This document shows, in pieces, positions 42,317 through 50,926 of a DNA stretch of 64,000 bases. The notes beneath the pieces were generated by a model, which worked only from the letters and a program-made list of their open reading frames with translations, did no database searches and was not told where the DNA came from. The position numbers were made by a program, and so were the translations under genes. Numbering within the stretch: position 1 is the stretch's first letter; each line of letters starts with the position of its first letter. The DNA is taken from NCBI GenBank assembly GCA_964626755.1, contig CAZVGO010000050.1:1-64000 (forward strand). The letters run 5' to 3'. Source of the DNA: JACDAV01 sp964626755. Its GTDB lineage: Bacteria > Chloroflexota > Limnocylindria > Limnocylindrales > CSP1-4.

Positions 42317-43780
42317 ATGACCGTGGAGGCGATCACGGAGACCCTGTCGATGTTCGTCGACGGGGCGTGGGTGTCCTCCTCCGGCGGCGAGCGGTTCGGG
42401 GCGACGAGCCCGTCGACGGGAGAGACGATCGCGACGGTACCAAGCGGCACCCGCGCGGACGCAGAGCGCGCCGTCGCAGCCGCAAGCAACGCATTCCCCG
42501 GCTGGGCACGCCGGTCGCCGTTCGAGCGGGCGGCGATTCTCGAGCGGGTCGTCGGTGCGATCGAGGCGCGGCGGGACGACCTCGCCCGGACGCTCAGCCT
42601 CGACCAGGGCAAGCCGCTCCACGCCGAGGCCTACGACGAGGTCGACGAGCTGGCGGCCTACTTCCGGATGGCCGCGGCAGACGCGACCCGGCTCGAGGGC
42701 CTCATGCCGCCATCGATCGACGCCTCGAAGCGCGTTCTCGTCTACCGCGTCCCGCTCGGCGTCGTGGGGGTCGTGTCGCCCTGGAACTGGCCGTACACGA
42801 TGCCCGGCGAGCTCATCGCGCCCGCCCTCGGTGCCGGGAACACGGTGGTCTGGAACGCGGCGACGAACACCTCGGTCTGCGCCGTGCGCCTGGCGGAGTG
42901 CCTGGCCGACGCGGACCTGCCGCAGGGCGTCTTCAACCTCGTCACCGGTCCCGGTGCGGTCGTCGGCGACGCGATCGTCGCCCACCCGCTGACCGCCGGT
43001 GTCGGGTTCATCGGCTCGACCGCGACCGGTCGCCGGATCGCCGAGCGGGCCGCGGGCAAGGAGCTGCTCCTCGAGATGGGCGGCAACGGCCCGCTGGTGG
43101 TCCTCGACGACGCCGATCTCGACGCCGCCGTCGCGGCGACGCTCACCGCCTGCTTCCTCAACGCCGGCCAGAGCTGCACGGCGGGGGAACGGCTGCTCGT
43201 CCAGGAGTCCGTCCACGACGCTTACCTCGCGCGGCTGCGGGACGCGATCGGCCGGGAGATCCGGCTCGGCGACCCGTTCGACCCGGACACGACGATGGGG
43301 CCGCTGAACAACGAGGCGGCCCGGGCGAAGACCGAACGGCACGTGGGCGACGCCGTCGATCGCGGTGCATCGATCGTCACCGGCGGAGGCCTGGACCGGC
43401 GCCACGGCAGCGACCTGTTCTACGAGGCGACGGTCCTCGACGCGGTGACCGACGAGATGGAGATCGCCCGCGAGGAGACGTTCGGCCCGGTCGTGCCGAT
43501 CACGACGATCGCCAGGGTCGACGACGCAATCCGCATCGTCGACGCCTCGCCGTACGGGCTCCTGGCCGCGATCTTCACCGCAGATCTCCGGACCGGCATA
43601 CGCTTCGCCGAGTCTGTTCGGGCCGGATGGGTCAACATCAACGAAGGAACGAACTACTGGGAGTCGCACCTGCCGTTCGGCGGTCGTGCCGGCTCGCAGA
43701 GCGGCGTCGGCCGCGTAGGGGGCCGCTTCGCGATGGAGCGGTTCACGGAGCACAAGACGGTCGTCGTCAACCTGGCTTGA
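42317..43780 (+). CDS. Aldehyde dehydrogenase family protein
   Basis: A 487-residue NAD(P)-dependent aldehyde dehydrogenase. SPWNWPYTMPGELIAPALGAGNTVVW is the cofactor site, LEMGGNGPLVVL holds the general-base Glu (about residue 252) and NAGQSCTAGERL the nucleophile Cys (about residue 286). EETFGPVVP is the usual C-terminal motif. The likely substrate is an aldehyde from amine breakdown (for example betaine or amino-aldehyde), inferred from its neighbours. ATG 42317 is preferred over TTG 42290 because GTGAGG precedes it. Confidence 0.9.
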   Translation: MTVEAITETLSMFVDGAWVSSSGGERFGATSPSTGETIATVPSGTRADAERAVAAASNAFPGWARRSPFERAAILERVVGAIEARRDDLARTLSLDQGKPLHAEAYDEVDELAAYFRMAAADATRLEGLMPPSIDASKRVLVYRVPLGVVGVVSPWNWPYTMPGELIAPALGAGNTVVWNAATNTSVCAVRLAECLADADLPQGVFNLVTGPGAVVGDAIVAHPLTAGVGFIGSTATGRRIAERAAGKELLLEMGGNGPLVVLDDADLDAAVAATLTACFLNAGQSCTAGERLLVQESVHDAYLARLRDAIGREIRLGDPFDPDTTMGPLNNEAARAKTERHVGDAVDRGASIVTGGGLDRRHGSDLFYEATVLDAVTDEMEIAREETFGPVVPITTIARVDDAIRIVDASPYGLLAAIFTADLRTGIRFAESVRAGWVNINEGTNYWESHLPFGGRAGSQSGVGRVGGRFAMERFTEHKTVVVNLA

Positions 43781-43836
43781 CGGCGGCCCGACGTGAGCCC
43801 GGCGGCTGCGCGGCTCGGGAGGAGGGTGATCGATCA

Positions 43837-46350
43837 ATGGGGGCGCTTCCGGCTCGGGCGAAGGTCGTCGTCATCGGCGGCGGGATCGTCGGCAACAGCC
43901 TCGTCCATCACCTTGCGCGCCTCGGCTGGCGGGACATCGTCCAGATCGAGAAGGGGACGTTCCCCAACCCGGGCGGCTCGACGGGCCACGCCTCGAACTT
44001 CATCTTCCTGACCGACCACAACAAGGAGATGACCGCGTTCACGCTCGACAGCGTCGAGCAGTACAAGGAGCTGGGCGTCTTCACGAAGAGCGGCGGGATC
44101 GAGGTCGCCCGGACACAGGAGCGAATGGAGGAGCTCAAGCGGCGGATCGCGTCGTCGAAGAGCTGGGGCATCGATTCTGACCTTGTGACGCCGGCCCAGG
44201 TGAAGGAGATGGTCCCGTTCATCGACGAGTCGGTCATCCTCGGCGGCTTCTACACGCCGGGGGTCGGGGTGGTCGACTCGCTCCGGGCGGGGACGCTGAT
44301 GCGCGAGAAGGCTCAGTCACTCGGTGCGCTGACGGTCGCCGCCGGCACGGAGGTCACCGGCATCGACGTCGAGGATGGCCGCGTCCGGCGGGTCCGGACG
44401 GACCATGGGGACGTCGAGACGGAGACCGTGGTCGTCGCCTGCGGCGTCTGGAGCCCGCGGGTCGCGGCGATGGCCGGTGCGTCCATCCCCCTGACGCCGG
44501 CGATCCACCAGATGATCGACATCGGGCCGGTTCCCATGTTCGAGAAGACCGCCGGTGAGATCACGTTCCCGATCGTCCGGGACGTCGACACGAACATGTA
44601 CGAGCGCCAGAACGGCGGCGGCTTCGAGATCGGCTCGTACGCCCATCGGCCGATCCTCATGGACCCCGACGACATCCCCTCGATCGCCGCGTCTGCCCTG
44701 TCGCCGACCCAGCTCCCGTTCACGAAGGAGGACTTCGACCCTCAGCTCGAGGACGCCTTGGAGCTGTTCCCCGACATCGTCGGCGACGAGAAGATCGGCG
44801 TGCAGCTCGCGATCAACGGACTGCTGTCGCTCACCCCGGACGGGATGCCGATCCTCGGCGAGACGCCGGAAGTCCGCGGCCTCTGGTCGGCGGCGGCGAT
44901 CTGGATCAAGGAGGCGCCGGGTATCGCGAAGGCGATCGCCGAGTGGATGACCGACGGCACTCCGGAGATCGACCCGCATTCGTCCGACATCGCGCGGTTC
45001 TACGACCACCACAGGACGCGGGCCCACATCCAGGCCCGCAGCGCCGAGGGGTTCAACAAGACCTACGGGATCGTCCACCCGATGGAGCAGTGGGCCTCGA
45101 ACCGCGAGGTGCGGCTGTCACCGGCAAATCCGCGCCAGAAGGAGCTCAAGGCCGAGTTCTTCGAGGCGGCCGGCTGGGAGCGACCGTTCTGGTACGGGGC
45201 GAACGAGAAGCTGCTGTCCGAGTACGGCGACCGGGTCATGCCCCGCGCTGAGTGGGAATCGCGCTGGTGGTCGCCGATCATCAACGCCGAGCACCTCGCG
45301 ATGCGCGACCGCGTCGCGCTGGTGGACCTCGCGGCGTTCGCGATCTTCGACGTCATCGGTCCCGGCGCGTGCTCGTATCTCCAGGGGCTCGTGGTCGGGC
45401 AGGTAGACGTGCCGGTTGGCCGGGTGATCTACACGCCGCTCCTCAACGAGCGGGGCGGGATCGTCGCGGACCTGACGATCATCCGCCTCGCCCGCGACCG
45501 GTACCGGGTCGTGACCGGCGGCGGCATGGGGATGCGCGACAAGAAGTGGTTCACCGACCACCTCCCGGATGACGGCTCGGCCCAGCTCGTCGATCTCACG
45601 TCGGCTCTCTACACCGTCGGCGTGTGGGGGCCGCGGGCGCGTGACCTCGTCCAGTCGGTGGCCAGGGGGAACCTGTCGAACGAGGCCTTCCCGTTCGGGA
45701 CGGCGTGCTCGGTCGACCTGGGGGCCGTCCGGACGCTGATGTCCAGGATCTCCTACGTCGGGGAGCTGGGCTGGGAGATCTACGCGCCGATGGAGGAGGG
45801 CCTCCGGCTGTGGGACACCCTCTGGGAGGCGGGTCAGGCTCATGGCGTTGTCGCGGCCGGAATCGGGGTGTACGCGACGACGGGGCGGCTCGAGAAGGGC
45901 TACCGAGCTCACGGCAACGAGCTCGAGCTCGACTTCGACCTCGTCGAGGCCGGCATGGCGCGGCCGAAGGTGAAGGACGCCGACTTCGTCGGTCGGAAGG
46001 CGTACCTCGAGCAGCGTTCGAAGCCACCGGCGGCGATCCTCTCCACGCTGACCGTCGATGACCCGAAGTCGTCGAGCGGGGTCGCGCGGTACATGCTCGG
46101 GCGCGAGCCGGTGCTCACGCCGGCAGGCAAGCCGCTCGTCGACGCGAAGGGCCGCCGGTCGTACGTGACGAGCGCCGGCTCGGGGCCGTCGGTCGGGAAG
46201 CATCTGCTGATGAGCTACCTGCCGCCAGAGCAAGCGAAGGTCGGGACGAAGCTCGCGGTCGAGTATTTCGGCGAGCGGTATCCCGTGACGGTCGCGGTCG
46301 CCGGCAGCACGCCGCTGTTCGATCCCGAGAACGCTCGAATCCGGGCGTGA
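43837..46350 (+). CDS. Dimethylglycine/sarcosine dehydrogenase-like flavoprotein
   Basis: An 837-residue two-part enzyme. Residues 1-390 are a DAO-type FAD oxidoreductase (VVVIGGGIVGNSLVHHLARLGW); His51 in GSTGHASNF aligns with the histidine that binds FAD covalently in mammalian dimethylglycine and sarcosine dehydrogenases. Residues about 450-835 are a GcvT-type aminomethyltransferase/folate domain (VIYTPLLNERGGIVADLTIIRL, YVGELGWEIYAP, GLEKGYRAHGNEL-like GRLEKGYRAHG). Such enzymes oxidise N-methyl amino acids and pass the methylene group to tetrahydrofolate, with electrons going to ETF, whose subunits follow. GGAGGAGGG is about ten bases before the ATG. Exact substrate (dimethylglycine, sarcosine or other) is not readable. 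Confidence 0.9.
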   Translation: MGALPARAKVVVIGGGIVGNSLVHHLARLGWRDIVQIEKGTFPNPGGSTGHASNFIFLTDHNKEMTAFTLDSVEQYKELGVFTKSGGIEVARTQERMEELKRRIASSKSWGIDSDLVTPAQVKEMVPFIDESVILGGFYTPGVGVVDSLRAGTLMREKAQSLGALTVAAGTEVTGIDVEDGRVRRVRTDHGDVETETVVVACGVWSPRVAAMAGASIPLTPAIHQMIDIGPVPMFEKTAGEITFPIVRDVDTNMYERQNGGGFEIGSYAHRPILMDPDDIPSIAASALSPTQLPFTKEDFDPQLEDALELFPDIVGDEKIGVQLAINGLLSLTPDGMPILGETPEVRGLWSAAAIWIKEAPGIAKAIAEWMTDGTPEIDPHSSDIARFYDHHRTRAHIQARSAEGFNKTYGIVHPMEQWASNREVRLSPANPRQKELKAEFFEAAGWERPFWYGANEKLLSEYGDRVMPRAEWESRWWSPIINAEHLAMRDRVALVDLAAFAIFDVIGPGACSYLQGLVVGQVDVPVGRVIYTPLLNERGGIVADLTIIRLARDRYRVVTGGGMGMRDKKWFTDHLPDDGSAQLVDLTSALYTVGVWGPRARDLVQSVARGNLSNEAFPFGTACSVDLGAVRTLMSRISYVGELGWEIYAPMEEGLRLWDTLWEAGQAHGVVAAGIGVYATTGRLEKGYRAHGNELELDFDLVEAGMARPKVKDADFVGRKAYLEQRSKPPAAILSTLTVDDPKSSSGVARYMLGREPVLTPAGKPLVDAKGRRSYVTSAGSGPSVGKHLLMSYLPPEQAKVGTKLAVEYFGERYPVTVAVAGSTPLFDPENARIRA

Positions 46351-46382
46351 GTGCTCGCTCTGCGCCTCGTGTCCATTCACCT

Positions 46383-46403
46383 ACGCACCCGGTGCGTGCA
46401 AGG
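46383..46403 (+). repeat. Hairpin repeat copy 5
   Basis: Core ACGCACCCGGTGCGT (46383-46397), identical to the core of copy 1 at 22420, followed by GCAAGG instead of GGTAGA. It lies 32 bases after the flavoprotein stop. Confidence 0.65.
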
Positions 46404-46480
46404 CGCCTTTCAGAGCGGACGGACGGCGCGCTGGTACGCGGCCGCGCAGGGCAACGTCTCCGCGGACCCGCTCAACCGCA

Positions 46481-46501
46481 CCTACCACGCACCTCATGCG
46501 T
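46481..46501 (-). repeat. Hairpin repeat copy 6, inverted relative to copy 5
   Basis: CCTACC then core ACGCACCTCATGCGT (46487-46501), then AACTGG. Read on the minus strand it has the same flanks (CAGTT on the left, GGTAGG on the right) as copy 4 at 23296. Confidence 0.65.
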
Positions 46502-46521
46502 AACTGGTGGATGAGGATCTG

Positions 46522-47295
46522 ATGAACATCCTCGTCTGCGTCAAGCGCGTGCCCCAGACCGGCGGCCGGATCGTGCTGACGCCGGACGGCCAGGAGATCG
46601 ACGCGCGCTTCCTTGGCTTCACCGTGAGCCCGCACGAGGAGTGTGCGGTCGAGGAGGCGGTCCGAATCGTAGAGAAGCGCGGCGGCTCGACAACAGTCCT
46701 GACGCTGGGGCCGCCCGCCGCAGAGGACCAGCTCCGGGACGCGATGGCGATCGGGATCGAGCGGGCGATCCTCCTCGAGACCGACGGGCGCGAGTGGGAT
46801 CCGGTCGCGACCGCCGAGGCGATCGTCGCGACGATCAAGTCGGAAGAGGCGACGAACGGGCCGTTCGACCTGATCCTGTTCGGCAACGAGTCCGCCGACA
46901 CGGGCGGCTATCAAGTCGGGGTCCGGGTCGCGGTCGCCCTCGACCGGCCGATCGTCACCGGGATCAAGGGCCTCGAGGTGGGGGAGGCCTCAGTGGTCGC
47001 GCGCCGTGACGCCGGCGGCGGCGCCTGGGAGTCGTTCGAGCTCGACCTCCCCGCCGTGATCGCAGTGAAGGAGGGGATCAACCTGCCGCGCTACCCGTCG
47101 GTGCCGGGCCGGCTCCGGGCGAAGCGCAAGGAGGTCGCCAAGGTGTCGCCGGAGTGGCGGAACGGCGGCCTCGAGAAGATCGGCCTTCGGTTGCCGCAGG
47201 AGGATCGGACGCGCGCAGAGGTGATCGGCCAGGGGCCCGAGGCGGCCGGAGCGATCGTCGACCTGCTGGAGCGCATTGGCGTGGTTCGCAAATGA
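46522..47295 (+). CDS. etfB: Electron transfer flavoprotein beta subunit
   Basis: A 257-residue ETF beta-like protein (adenine-nucleotide hydrolase fold). NILVCVKRVPQTGGRIVLTPDG, SPHEECAVEEAVRIVEKRGG and FGNESADTGGYQVGVRVAVAL are family blocks; VIAVKEGINLPRYPSVPGRLRAKRKEV is the signature region. With EtfA it carries electrons from the flavoprotein upstream to ETF:quinone oxidoreductase. ATG 46522 has GAGGAT upstream; ATG 46507 is an alternative. The hairpin pair at 46383-46501 lies just upstream. Confidence 0.92.
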   Translation: MNILVCVKRVPQTGGRIVLTPDGQEIDARFLGFTVSPHEECAVEEAVRIVEKRGGSTTVLTLGPPAAEDQLRDAMAIGIERAILLETDGREWDPVATAEAIVATIKSEEATNGPFDLILFGNESADTGGYQVGVRVAVALDRPIVTGIKGLEVGEASVVARRDAGGGAWESFELDLPAVIAVKEGINLPRYPSVPGRLRAKRKEVAKVSPEWRNGGLEKIGLRLPQEDRTRAEVIGQGPEAAGAIVDLLERIGVVRK

Positions 47296-48260
47296 GCGCC
47301 GGGGTCCTCGTCGTGGTGGATGCGCCCGGCGGCGAGCCGGACAGACTCTCGCTCGAGGCGCTCACCCTGGCGCACGGGCTCGGCGGGTCGCTCGAGGCGG
47401 TCGTTTTCGGCCAGGCCCCGGACAAGCTCGCGGCCTTCGGTGTCTCGACGACCTACGTTGTCGGAGACGAGCGGCTCTCCGGTCCGGCCCCTGAGCCGCG
47501 GGCAGTCGCGATCGTCCAGCTGGTCAAGCAGGTCTCGCCGTCGGCGGTCGTGGCGGCAGGCAGCGAGCGCGGCAACGAGCTCCTGGCTCACGTCGCGGCC
47601 CGGCTCGGCCAGCCGATGGCGGCGAACGTCGTGTCGGCGTCTCCTGACGGTGGGCGACTGCGGCTGGTGCGCCAGCGCTGGGGCGGGAGCCTGCTCGAGG
47701 ACGCCTGGCTCGATGGCTCGCCGAAGCTGCTAACCGTGGCGCCGCACGCGGTCGCGGCCGAGCCCGCGGCGAAGGCGAGCGCCACGGCCGTGACCGCATT
47801 CGAGCCGGCCCTGAACGAGCACGCCTTCCACGTTCGGGTTCGGCCGGTGGAGGCGGCGGCCACGAGCGGTATCTCGCTCTCGGACGCCCGCGTCGTCGTC
47901 GGTGGCGGCCGCGGAGTCGGCAGCACCGAGGCGTTCTCGGAGCTGGAGGATCTCGCCACGCTCCTGGGCGCCGCCGTCGGCGGCTCGCGTGTCGTCACGA
48001 GCGCCGGCTGGCGGCCCCATTCGGACCAGATCGGCCAGACCGGGCTCCGGATCGCGCCGGACCTCTACATCGCGTGCGGCATCAGCGGCGCGATCCAGCA
48101 CATCGTCGGGTGCAAGGCGGCCAAGCGGATCCTGGCGATCAACACGGACCCCGACGCGCCGATCATGGACGTGGCCGATTACGCGGTGATCGGCGACCTC
48201 CATCAGGTCGTCCCGGCGATCACCGCGGAGCTGCGCAAACGCGGGGTATCCGTCGGCTAA
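47292..48260 (+). CDS. etfA: Electron transfer flavoprotein alpha subunit
   Basis: A 322-residue ETF alpha. The C-terminal FAD domain shows ARVVVGGGRGVGS, GAAVGGSRVVTSAGWRPHSDQIGQTG, LYIACGISGAIQHIVGCKAAKRILAINTDPDAPIMDVADYAVIGDL, which together form the classic FAD-binding signature. Its ATG overlaps the etfB stop (ATGA). The pair probably accepts electrons from the dimethylglycine dehydrogenase-like enzyme. Confidence 0.93.
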   Translation: MSAGVLVVVDAPGGEPDRLSLEALTLAHGLGGSLEAVVFGQAPDKLAAFGVSTTYVVGDERLSGPAPEPRAVAIVQLVKQVSPSAVVAAGSERGNELLAHVAARLGQPMAANVVSASPDGGRLRLVRQRWGGSLLEDAWLDGSPKLLTVAPHAVAAEPAAKASATAVTAFEPALNEHAFHVRVRPVEAAATSGISLSDARVVVGGGRGVGSTEAFSELEDLATLLGAAVGGSRVVTSAGWRPHSDQIGQTGLRIAPDLYIACGISGAIQHIVGCKAAKRILAINTDPDAPIMDVADYAVIGDLHQVVPAITAELRKRGVSVG

Positions 48261-48291
48261 TGTCGTCATTCCCCCCGCCACGAGGTCTCCC

Positions 48292-48867
48292 ATGGGCAAG
48301 CTGATCTACTGCCTGAACGTCTCGCTCGATGGCTTCATCGAGACGCCGGACAAGAGCCTCGCCTGGACGAAAGTGGACGACGAGCTGCATACCTGGTTCA
48401 ACGACCACATGCGCGAGGTTGACGCGTCGCTCTACGGCCGGCGGTTGTACGAGCTCATGGCCGCTTACTGGCCGACAGCGGGCTCCGACCCGGAGGCGAC
48501 GGAGGTGGAGCGCGAGTTCGGCCGGCTCTGGCTCGAGACGCCGAGGATCGTGTTCTCGACGACCCTTCCTTCGGTCGACTTCAACAGCCGGCTCGTTCGG
48601 GGCGACGTCGGCGAAGAGCTCGCCCGACTCCGGACCGAGTTCCAGGGCAACCTCGAAGTCGGTGGCCCGAACCTGGCCTCCCAGTTCGTCAGGCGTGGGC
48701 TGGTCGACGAGTACCGGCTGCTGGTCCACCCGGTCGTGCTGGGTGCCGGCACGCCGTTCTTCCCGCAGCTCGACGCCCCGATCGACCTCCACCTGGCGAA
48801 GACCCGGGTCTTCGAGTCAGGCGTGACCCTCCTCCGGTACGAACGCGGAGCCTCGGCCCGAGGGTAG
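48292..48867 (+). CDS. Dihydrofolate reductase/RibD C-terminal family protein
   Basis: A 191-residue protein of the RibD C-terminal (YyaP/YwjB-like) family: KLIYCLNVSLDGFIETPD, DASLYGRRLYELMAAYW, LEVGGPNLASQFVRRGLVDEYRLLVHPVVLGAGTPFF are the family blocks. These are NADPH-dependent reductases whose substrates are mostly unknown. It follows etfA by 31 bases and ends 14 bases before the convergent MFS gene. A role in folate chemistry near the C1 genes is possible but not shown. Confidence 0.85.
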   Translation: MGKLIYCLNVSLDGFIETPDKSLAWTKVDDELHTWFNDHMREVDASLYGRRLYELMAAYWPTAGSDPEATEVEREFGRLWLETPRIVFSTTLPSVDFNSRLVRGDVGEELARLRTEFQGNLEVGGPNLASQFVRRGLVDEYRLLVHPVVLGAGTPFFPQLDAPIDLHLAKTRVFESGVTLLRYERGASARG

Positions 48868-48881
48868 TCCGCGGCGTTGGC

Positions 48882-50471
48882 TCAGTCCGCGGCAGCGAGG
48901 GGTTGCGGCGCGGTTCCCTCGGGGGCCGGCTCTGAGCGGGCGGGCACGCTGCGAAGCGCAACGGCCGCGCCGATGGCAGTAGCCACCGCGCCGACCACCG
49001 AGACGACGGCGACAACGTGGATCGCGTCGACGAAGGCGGCCTGGGCCGCCGCCACGAGCGCCGTCCCCAGCGCGTCGGGCAGCGTCTGGGCGATCGCGAC
49101 TGCGCCGCCGAGCGTGTCCCGCGCGGCGTCGACCGCCTCAGCGGGGATCCCGGCCGGCAGCGAATCTGCGACATCGGCCCGGTACACGGCCGTGCCGACG
49201 CTGCCCAGGATCGCGATCCCCAGGGCCCCGCCCAGCTCGCCGCTCGTCTCGGACATTCCAGTCGCGGCGCCGGCCTGCTCTGGCGGGGCGCTTCCCACGA
49301 TGAGTTCCGTCGCGAGCGTGATGACGGGCGCCAGCCCGAGCGAGATCACGATCGAGGCCGCCACGATGATGAGGATGCCGGTGCCGCGGTCGAGCCCCAG
49401 GCCCAGCAGCAGCGCCGCTCCGACCGCCGCGATGGCCATCCCCACGCCCATGATCACCGACGGGCGGAAGCGATGGATGATCTTGGGCGCGGTGACGGAC
49501 CCGACGATGAAGCCGACCGCCGAAGGGAGTGACCACAGCGCGGCCTCGAGCGGAGACAGCCCGAGGACCAGCTGCAGGTACTGGGCGATGAAGAGGAAGT
49601 ATCCGACGACGACGAAGATGCCGAGGAGGTACGTCCCGAGCGAGGCGCTGAACGCGCGGATCCGGAAGAGGCGCACGTCGATGATCGGTGAGGCGAGGTG
49701 CAGCTGGCGCCACACGAACGCGATGCCGAGCAGCAGGCCCCCGATGATGGCGAGGACCGGCAGTGGCGCGATTCCATCCTGCGCGATCTCCTTCAACCCG
49801 TAGACGACAGCCAGGATGCCGACGAGGGACATCGCGGCGCTGGCGAGATCCAGGCGGTGGGCGTCGGGGTCCCGGTACTCGGGCAGCGTGCGCGGGCCGA
49901 GGATCAGCAGGAGGCCCATGACGGGGACACCGATCAGGAACACCGAGCCCCACCAGAAGAACTCGAGGAGCACGCCGCCGAGGACCGGTCCGATCGCGCT
50001 GCCGGCGGAATACGCGGCGATCCAGAACCCGATCGCCGTGGTGCGCTGCTTCGGATCGAGGAACATCGTGAAGATCAGCGAGAGGGTGGATGGGGCCACG
50101 GTCGCACCGGCGATGCCCATGACCGCCCGGCTCGCGATGAGCATCTCGGCACTCGTCGAGAGGGCCGCGAGCAACGACGCGAGGGCGAAACCCGCGGCGC
50201 CGCCGAGCAGGAGCTTGCGCCGGCCGATGCGATCCCCGAGCGTGCCCATCGTGATGAGCAGGCCGGCGACGAGGAAGCCGTAAATGTCGATGATCCAGAG
50301 CAGCTGCGCGCTCGTCGGCCGCAGCTCCGCGCTGATCCGCGGAATAGCGAGGTTGAGGACGGTCAGGTCCATGGCGTAGACGAGCGCGGCCAGGGTGAGC
50401 ACGGCGAGGCCGATCCACTCCCGGCGGGTCGCCCGCCCCGGCACGGTGTTCTCGCTCGTCCGCTGATCCAT
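48882..50471 (-). CDS. MFS transporter, DHA2 (14-helix) drug exporter family
   Basis: A 529-residue proton antiporter with about 14 hydrophobic helices. LYAMDLTVLNLAIPRIS is the family's first-helix motif, MGTLGDRIGRRKLLLGGA the loop 2-3 motif, and GSAIGPVLGGVLLEFFWWGSVFLIGVPV the motif C typical of exporters. It probably expels a hydrophobic or cationic toxic compound. It is divergent from an ArsR-type regulator, which is a natural candidate to control it; the start ATG lies 110 bases from that gene. Confidence 0.9.
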   Translation of the reverse strand: MDQRTSENTVPGRATRREWIGLAVLTLAALVYAMDLTVLNLAIPRISAELRPTSAQLLWIIDIYGFLVAGLLITMGTLGDRIGRRKLLLGGAAGFALASLLAALSTSAEMLIASRAVMGIAGATVAPSTLSLIFTMFLDPKQRTTAIGFWIAAYSAGSAIGPVLGGVLLEFFWWGSVFLIGVPVMGLLLILGPRTLPEYRDPDAHRLDLASAAMSLVGILAVVYGLKEIAQDGIAPLPVLAIIGGLLLGIAFVWRQLHLASPIIDVRLFRIRAFSASLGTYLLGIFVVVGYFLFIAQYLQLVLGLSPLEAALWSLPSAVGFIVGSVTAPKIIHRFRPSVIMGVGMAIAAVGAALLLGLGLDRGTGILIIVAASIVISLGLAPVITLATELIVGSAPPEQAGAATGMSETSGELGGALGIAILGSVGTAVYRADVADSLPAGIPAEAVDAARDTLGGAVAIAQTLPDALGTALVAAAQAAFVDAIHVVAVVSVVGAVATAIGAAVALRSVPARSEPAPEGTAPQPLAAAD

Positions 50472-50549
50472 GCTCCGACGCTCCTCCGGGCTCTCTTTGC
50501 CTATTCAGTCTGCGACATGGCGCCGCATTCATCGGTCGCCCGCACCCTC

Positions 50550-50582
50550 TTGACAGGGCAATCGTACAACCGTATGGTTGTA
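50550..50582 (+). promoter_or_regulatory. Promoter with overlapping 18-bp palindrome for the ArsR gene
   Basis: TTGACA (50550-50555) and TATGGT (50573-50578) are exactly 17 bases apart. The perfect palindrome TACAACCGTATGGTTGTA (50565-50582) covers the -10 box and reaches the start ATG. Binding of the ArsR-type product here would block its own transcription. Confidence 0.75.
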
Positions 50583-50926
50583 TGGTGCAAGTCATTCCTC
50601 CCGACTTCGACCGGATGTTCGGCGCCCTGGCGGACCACACCAGGCGCGACATCGTGCGCCGCGCGATCGACGGCGAGGAGGGCGTGGCAGAGCTGGCCGG
50701 CCACTACCCGATGAGCTTCGCGGCGGTGCAGAAGCACGTCGCCATCCTCGAGCGGGCGGGGCTGGTCACGAAGCAGCGCATCGGGCGGCGCAAGGTCGTC
50801 CGCGCGAACCTCGAGGGGCTGCGCGTGGCGCGCCGCCTCCTCGACCAGTACGAGGAGCTGTGGCGCGGGCGGATCGACCGCATGACCGAGCTCGTCACCC
50901 AGACCGCGAAGGAGACAGACCGATGA
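50582..50926 (+). CDS. ArsR-family winged-helix regulator
   Basis: A 114-residue HTH protein. DRMFGALADHTRRDIVRRAIDGEEGVAELAGHYPMSFAAVQKHVAILERAGLVTKQRIGRRKVVRANLEGL is the winged helix; no metal-binding ELCVCDL motif is present, so it is the type usually paired with an AHSA1 (SRPBCC) protein. The ATG lies within its own palindromic promoter; the GTG at 50585, six bases after the -10, is also a plausible leaderless start. It is coupled to the SRPBCC gene by an ATGA overlap. Confidence 0.88.
   Translation: MVQVIPPDFDRMFGALADHTRRDIVRRAIDGEEGVAELAGHYPMSFAAVQKHVAILERAGLVTKQRIGRRKVVRANLEGLRVARRLLDQYEELWRGRIDRMTELVTQTAKETDR

Noticed and set aside
40378..42612. A 744-codon open frame on the minus strand opposite the permease gene
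   Set aside because: Arg/Asp/Glu/Gln-rich composition with no hydrophobic or domain pattern; the opposite strand encodes a clear APC transporter. Long antisense frames are expected at this GC content.
42125..46380. Long minus-strand frames opposite aldehyde dehydrogenase and flavoprotein genes
   Set aside because: No domain pattern; shadows of strong plus-strand coding.
46398..46503. Short open frame ending with the repeat (AFQSGRTARWYAAAQ...)
   Set aside because: Only about 32 codons, no start or ribosome site, and it ends inside the hairpin repeat; more likely interior of the repeat element.
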